Shown one piece after another: positions 51,404 through 54,952 of a DNA stretch of 54,952 bases. This DNA comes from Streptomyces sp. UW30 (lineage in GTDB: Bacteria > Actinomycetota > Actinomycetes > Streptomycetales > Streptomycetaceae). Each line of letters opens with the position of its first letter. Position 1 is the first letter of the stretch. The notes below the pieces were generated by a model. It was not told where the DNA came from and did no database searches. It was given only the letters and a program-made list of their open reading frames with translations. A program made the position numbers and the translations under genes. Location: contig NZ_RDBN01000033.1 of the NCBI RefSeq assembly GCF_008042075.1, positions 353,319 to 408,270 of the forward strand. Reading direction: 5' to 3'.

Positions 51404-52120
51404 ATGCCCGCTCGCGACCATGTGGGTCACTGGGGAGACGAGTCCGCCGAAGCCGCCCTTCCCGGGCGCCGATTGTCCGCGCTGGCCGAACAGGCCCTGC
51501 GCTGCACCGCCGACTGCTGCGGCGCCGGCAGCACGGTGGCCGAGGCGGGAGCCGACCGGCCCGCCGCCGTCACCCACCCCGACCTGGCCGCACTCGTGGC
51601 CGTGCAGCTCCGCTCCGGCGACGGACCCATTCCGGCCGCCCTGGAGCGCGGCGAGCCCGTCGACTCGGCCGACTTGCTGCACGACGAGCGCTGGCCGCAG
51701 TACCGCGCCCTGGCGCTCGACTCGGGCGTACGGTCCAGCGTCACCCTGCCGTTCCGCCGGTCCGGGCTGACGGTGACGCTCAGCCTCTACAGCTTCCGTC
51801 CGGGCGCCCTGGAGGACGCTCCGCACGGGCCCGTGCACGCCCTCGGCGAGTTCGCCGCGAGCTGCCTCGTCCGGGACCGCTCCTACCGCGCCGCGCTCAC
51901 CGAGCTCGACCACCTCGGCGCCGCCCTGCGCTCCCGGCCCGTCGTCGACCAGGCGTGCGGCATCGTCATGCACGTCCTCGGCTGCGACGCCGACGCCGCG
52001 TTCGGCGTACTGCGCCGCATCTCGCAGGGCACCAACCGCAAGCTGGCGGACGTCGCGTCCGGCGTCGTCGGCAGGCGGGGGCGCGGGCTGGAGCGGGATC
52101 TGGCGGCGCTGTTGAACTGA
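51404..52120 (+). CDS. GAF-ANTAR regulator
   Basis: 238 residues: N-terminal GAF-like domain (about 20-165) and a C-terminal ANTAR RNA-binding domain (about 170-230) with LGAALRSRPVVDQACGIVMH, VLGCDADAAFGVLRRISQGT and NRKLADVASGVV. ANTAR proteins bind paired hairpins in nascent RNA to prevent termination. ATG 51404 follows GGAAGGAG. Divergent from the PAS-GAF gene, 119 bp apart. Confidence 0.88.
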   Translation: MPARDHVGHWGDESAEAALPGRRLSALAEQALRCTADCCGAGSTVAEAGADRPAAVTHPDLAALVAVQLRSGDGPIPAALERGEPVDSADLLHDERWPQYRALALDSGVRSSVTLPFRRSGLTVTLSLYSFRPGALEDAPHGPVHALGEFAASCLVRDRSYRAALTELDHLGAALRSRPVVDQACGIVMHVLGCDADAAFGVLRRISQGTNRKLADVASGVVGRRGRGLERDLAALLN

Positions 52121-52298
52121 CGGGCGTGAGGAGCGGGGGCTGCGGCGGCTTGCCGGGCCGGGCGATGTCACCCACTCGGCCGTCACCCGTCCCGCGAATG
52201 GTGTCCGGCCGCGCGCGCCCGGGCGTCGGGCGGGCTGTCATGGCTGCGGGGGCACGACCGCCGTTCCCCCGCAGTCGTCGGCCGAAGGAGTTCACCCC

Positions 52299-53351
52299 AT
52301 GCGCCGCACCGCCCGTGCCCTGTCCGTCGCCGCTCTGGCCGGTGCCGTCGTGGGCGCCCCCGCCTCGGCCGCCTTCGCGGACCCGGCCGCGGAGGTCAGC
52401 CCCGGCAGCGTCTCGCCGGGCGGCAGCATCACCGTCTCGGTCACCTGCGACGCCCTCGACGGGGCCGCCGCGCCCGCCACCCTGGAGGCCACCTCCCAGG
52501 CGTTCGAGGAGGGCACCGTCGAGCTGAAGCGGGTCTCCGGCACCGACGGGAAGGCCGCCGGGGCCGCCTACCGCGGCACCGCCCGCGTTCCCCCGGCCGA
52601 GAACTTCGAGAGCGACCCGGACGCGGCCGGACCGGAGTCGGCCTGGACGGTCGACGGCACCTGCCCGGCGGCGGCCGGCGGGGAGGGCAAGGAGTGGAGC
52701 GCGACCTTCACGGTGGCCAGCGAGAGCGGGAGCGAGAGCGAGAGCGAGAGCGGGAGCGGAAAGGGCGGCGTGGACGGCGGCAAGGGCTCAGAGAGCGGCG
52801 GCCACCAGAGCGGCACCAGCGGCGGCGGGGAAAGCGGCTGGGGCGGCTCCGGCGGCCAGGGCGGAACCGAGGGCGCCGGCGGTACCTGCACCGAACCCCC
52901 GTCCGACTGGACCGGAGCCGAGAAGCCCGAGGCCGGCCAGAGCGAACCCGCGTGGGACGGGACCGAAGCCGAAGGGACCGGAGCAGGTGGAACCGGCATC
53001 GGCGGGACCGGGACCGGGGCCGACGAGTCCGGAGCCCCAGGGACCGGCACGGGCGGGACCGGCACCGGCGGCATCGAGCCCGAGTGGGACACCTCCGACG
53101 CCGGCGAGACCGACCCCCACGCGAACGCGGCCGAGCCCTCCCTGGACGAGAGCGGGCTTCACTCCGGCAAGGGCGAGTCCGGAGCGCAGGACTGCGCCGA
53201 CGCGGGCGACCAGCACGGTGTGCAGGCCGGTACCGGCGGTACGTTCACCGACTCCGTTCCCGCCCTGGTCGCCGGCGGCCTGCTGATGGCGGGCGCGTTC
53301 GGGGGCGCGGTGTACCGGCTGCGCCGAAGGAGGCCCACCACGCAGGACTGA
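52299..53351 (+). CDS. Secreted low-complexity protein with C-terminal membrane anchor
   Basis: 350 residues. Signal peptide about 1-28 (ALSVAALAGAVVGAPASAAFA), an Ig-like domain (about 30-135, VSPGSVSPGGSITVSVTCDA, YRGTARVPPAENF), then ~170 residues of Ser/Gly/Glu/Thr repeats (SESESESGSG, GTGAGGTGIGGTGTG) with one Cys pair, and a C-terminal helix LVAGGLLMAGAFGGAVYRLRR. The tail looks like a sorting signal but lacks a clear LPXTG or LAXTG, so it may be a simple membrane anchor. Function unknown. Confidence 0.78.
   Translation: MRRTARALSVAALAGAVVGAPASAAFADPAAEVSPGSVSPGGSITVSVTCDALDGAAAPATLEATSQAFEEGTVELKRVSGTDGKAAGAAYRGTARVPPAENFESDPDAAGPESAWTVDGTCPAAAGGEGKEWSATFTVASESGSESESESGSGKGGVDGGKGSESGGHQSGTSGGGESGWGGSGGQGGTEGAGGTCTEPPSDWTGAEKPEAGQSEPAWDGTEAEGTGAGGTGIGGTGTGADESGAPGTGTGGTGTGGIEPEWDTSDAGETDPHANAAEPSLDESGLHSGKGESGAQDCADAGDQHGVQAGTGGTFTDSVPALVAGGLLMAGAFGGAVYRLRRRRPTTQD
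52721..52757 (+). repeat. Short GAGAGC-type hexanucleotide repeat
   Basis: About six imperfect copies of (G/A)(A/G)GAGC within the secreted-protein gene, coding for (S-E/G)n. Unit length is a multiple of three, so copy-number changes would keep the frame. Confidence 0.7.
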
Positions 53352-53548
53352 TCGGTACGGCCGCTCCCTTGCCCGGCGCAACGCAGGCGGCCACCCACGG
53401 AAATTGCGCCACGATGGGTACGCGGGGCGCGCGACGCACCTGCGGCCCCCGCACCGTAGGAGCCACAGAGAACGCCGCACGCACCATCAGCCGCACGGAG
53501 CACCCGACGACGTCGAACCACCACGGCACCAGGCACAGCGGAGGCACG

Positions 53549-54796
53549 ATGCGCCGGACGGACCCCGAAGGCCACGGCCCCGTCCGATACGGGCCGCCGC
53601 TCCCGGACGACGGGCTGCCCGTCCTGCCCGAACTGGCCGCCGTGCTCGCCGCGGCCGCGGACCGGGCCGAGAGCGAGCCGATCGGCGGCGGCACCGCCCT
53701 GCTGGAGGCGGCGTGCGGCTACTGGGGCCGGCGCGGACTGCCGACCGAGCCCCAACAGGCCGTGGCCGCTCCCGGGGCGCCTGCCCTGCTGCTGGGACTG
53801 ACCTTCGCGATCGGCGGCGACATCCTCGTACCGCGGCCCTGCGCGGCCTGGTGGGCGCCGTACGCACGCCTGTTGGGCAGACCCGTCTTCCATGTGGCGA
53901 CGTCGGCCGAGTGCGGCGGTGTCCCGGATCCCTACGCCCTGCTGGAGACCGTCCGCCGGGTCCGTGACGAGGGCGGTGACCCGCGGCTGCTCGTGCTGTC
54001 CGTCGCCGACGACCCCACCGCCACCGTCGCCCCGCCCGAACTGCTGCACGAGACCCTGGAGGCCGCCACCGGCGAGGGACTTCAGCTGGTCAGCGACGAG
54101 ACCTGGCGCGACACCGTGCACACCCCGCACGACACCGTGCTGGTCAGCCCCGCCGAGATGCTGCCCGAGCAGGTCACCGTCGTCACCGACCTGGCCGGCG
54201 CCCACCTCCCGCCGGGCTGGCCGGCCGCGGTCGCCCGGTTCCCCGCGCACGACGCCGGAAACGGCCTCCACGCGCGCGTGCTCGACGTGCTGACCGCACT
54301 GGGGGCAGGCGTCGCCGGCCCGGTCGCCCTCGCAGCCGGGTACGCGCTCGCCGAGCCCGAGCCGGTCGCCGAGCGGATCGGCGCCGCCGTACGCCTGCAC
54401 GCGCGCGTGGCCGCCGCCGCGCACGCCGCCGCCGTGGCTGCCGGCGCACTGGCACGGCCCCCGCAGGCCGGACGGCACCTGTATGTCGACCTCGGCCCGC
54501 TGCGCGCCGGGCTGTCCGCGCACGGCGTGGGGGACGCACAGGACCTGGAGGACTTCCTCGCCGATCGGCTCGGCATGCCCGCACCGGGCGGGCACCGCTT
54601 CGGCGACGACCTCGGGGCGCTGCGCGTGCGGCTGTCCACCGGCGCGCTGCTCACGGGCACCGACGAGGAACGCGCGGAATGCATCGGCTCACCCTCGCCG
54701 TTGGAACTGCCACACGTGCACCGCGCGTTGATCCACTTGAAGTCGGTCTTCGACGATCTCCGCGACGACGCCGAGCGATGGGAGCCTCCGCGATGA
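53549..54796 (+). CDS. Aminotransferase class I/II-like protein without PLP lysine
   Basis: 415 residues of fold type I PLP-enzyme character: GLPVLPELAAVLAAAADRAE, GGGTALLEAACGYWGRRGLP, PGAPALLLGLTFAIGGDILV, LLVLSVADDPTATVAPPELL, VSDETWRDTVH. Where active enzymes have S-x-S-K followed by a Arg/Gly segment, this reads VTDLAGAHLPPGWPAAVARF with no Lys; the only Lys is in HLKSVFDD near the end. It probably does not bind PLP as an internal aldimine. ATG 53549 follows GGAGG; stop overlaps the next gene. Confidence 0.75.
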   Translation: MRRTDPEGHGPVRYGPPLPDDGLPVLPELAAVLAAAADRAESEPIGGGTALLEAACGYWGRRGLPTEPQQAVAAPGAPALLLGLTFAIGGDILVPRPCAAWWAPYARLLGRPVFHVATSAECGGVPDPYALLETVRRVRDEGGDPRLLVLSVADDPTATVAPPELLHETLEAATGEGLQLVSDETWRDTVHTPHDTVLVSPAEMLPEQVTVVTDLAGAHLPPGWPAAVARFPAHDAGNGLHARVLDVLTALGAGVAGPVALAAGYALAEPEPVAERIGAAVRLHARVAAAAHAAAVAAGALARPPQAGRHLYVDLGPLRAGLSAHGVGDAQDLEDFLADRLGMPAPGGHRFGDDLGALRVRLSTGALLTGTDEERAECIGSPSPLELPHVHRALIHLKSVFDDLRDDAERWEPPR

Positions 54797-54952
54797 CGCA
54801 GCAGTCCGAGTCGCCCACCACGCGCAAGGCCACCTCACGGACGGCAGCCCCGAGCACGACGGCCCGGGAAGCCGACGCACCCGCGACGGACCCGTCACCC
54901 TTCGCGCCCCCGCCCCCGCTCCCACCGCTCGCCGCACCCCGCCCGCTGGGCG
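54793..54952 (+). CDS. Start of an unidentified gene (cut by window end)
   Basis: ATG 54793 overlaps the preceding stop by 4 bp. The 53 visible residues are Thr/Ser/Pro/Ala rich, ending in a proline stretch (FAPPPPLPPLAAPRPLG). No domain is recognisable. It is probably co-expressed with the aminotransferase-like protein. Confidence 0.6.
   Translation, partial: MTQQSESPTTRKATSRTAAPSTTAREADAPATDPSPFAPPPPLPPLAAPRPLG

Noticed and set aside
52299..53351. LPXTG/LAXTG-anchored protein
   Set aside because: The C-terminus has a helix and basic tail, but the residues before it (GTFTDSVPA) contain no sortase motif.

Overview
The window is a high-GC (about 70% or more) actinobacterial chromosome segment, almost certainly Streptomyces. 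Supporting signs are the GC-rich third codon positions, a gvpOAFGYZJLSK-type gas vesicle cluster, several PAS/GAF/PP2C and ANTAR regulators, a SigB/F/G-type sigma factor, LAXTG (class E) sortase signals and DmdR/IdeR-type iron boxes. No tRNA, rRNA, CRISPR array, prophage or insertion sequence was seen.

Layout. 1-5.2 kb: the 3' part of a DHA2-type MFS efflux gene whose surface-domain tail is cut off by a 161-bp perfect inverted repeat, then a PP2C (SpoIIE-type) phosphatase and a methyltransferase. 5.2-11.4 kb: an iron-regulated surface locus in two minus-strand operons, each behind an iron box. It encodes four copies of one ~130-residue domain in three secreted or sortase-anchored proteins, an HtaA-like protein, and a divergent HmuT-like haem/siderophore-binding lipoprotein; no permease or ATPase follows, and a broken FAD-dehydrogenase gene lies there instead. 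11.7-16.6 kb: universal stress protein and APC permease, then a cbiMNQO cobalt transporter behind a cobalamin riboswitch. 16.7-23.7 kb: a tightly coupled peptide-degradation operon (DppA-like, M20, S9, S66) followed by a secreted S15/CocE-type hydrolase. 23.7-30.2 kb: small housekeeping and membrane genes, an NDH-2-like dehydrogenase coupled to a transketolase, and two gene remnants (enolase superfamily and ligD). 30.3-35.4 kb: a complete ten-gene gas vesicle operon. 35.4-42.3 kb: methyltransferase, PAP2/diacylglycerol kinase fusion, histidine phosphatase, ABC-F ATPase, DJ-1/PfpI protein and small proteins.

42.3-49.0 kb is the most interesting part: a three-gene minus-strand operon encoding SEFIR-VMAP-like protein, MoxR AAA+ ATPase and a 1255-residue vWA-TIR-STAND-TPR fusion. 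The arrangement matches the vWA-MoxR-VMAP ternary class of predicted NTP-dependent conflict (immunity) systems, with the vWA component itself fused to an FxsT-like receptor. 49.3-54.95 kb: sigma factor, PAS-GAF protein, GAF-ANTAR regulator, a repeat-rich secreted protein, and an aminotransferase-like protein that lacks the PLP lysine, coupled to a gene that runs off the end.

Three gene remnants and the inverted-repeat interruption show local deletion and rearrangement. Family assignments are from motif reading; no database search was run.
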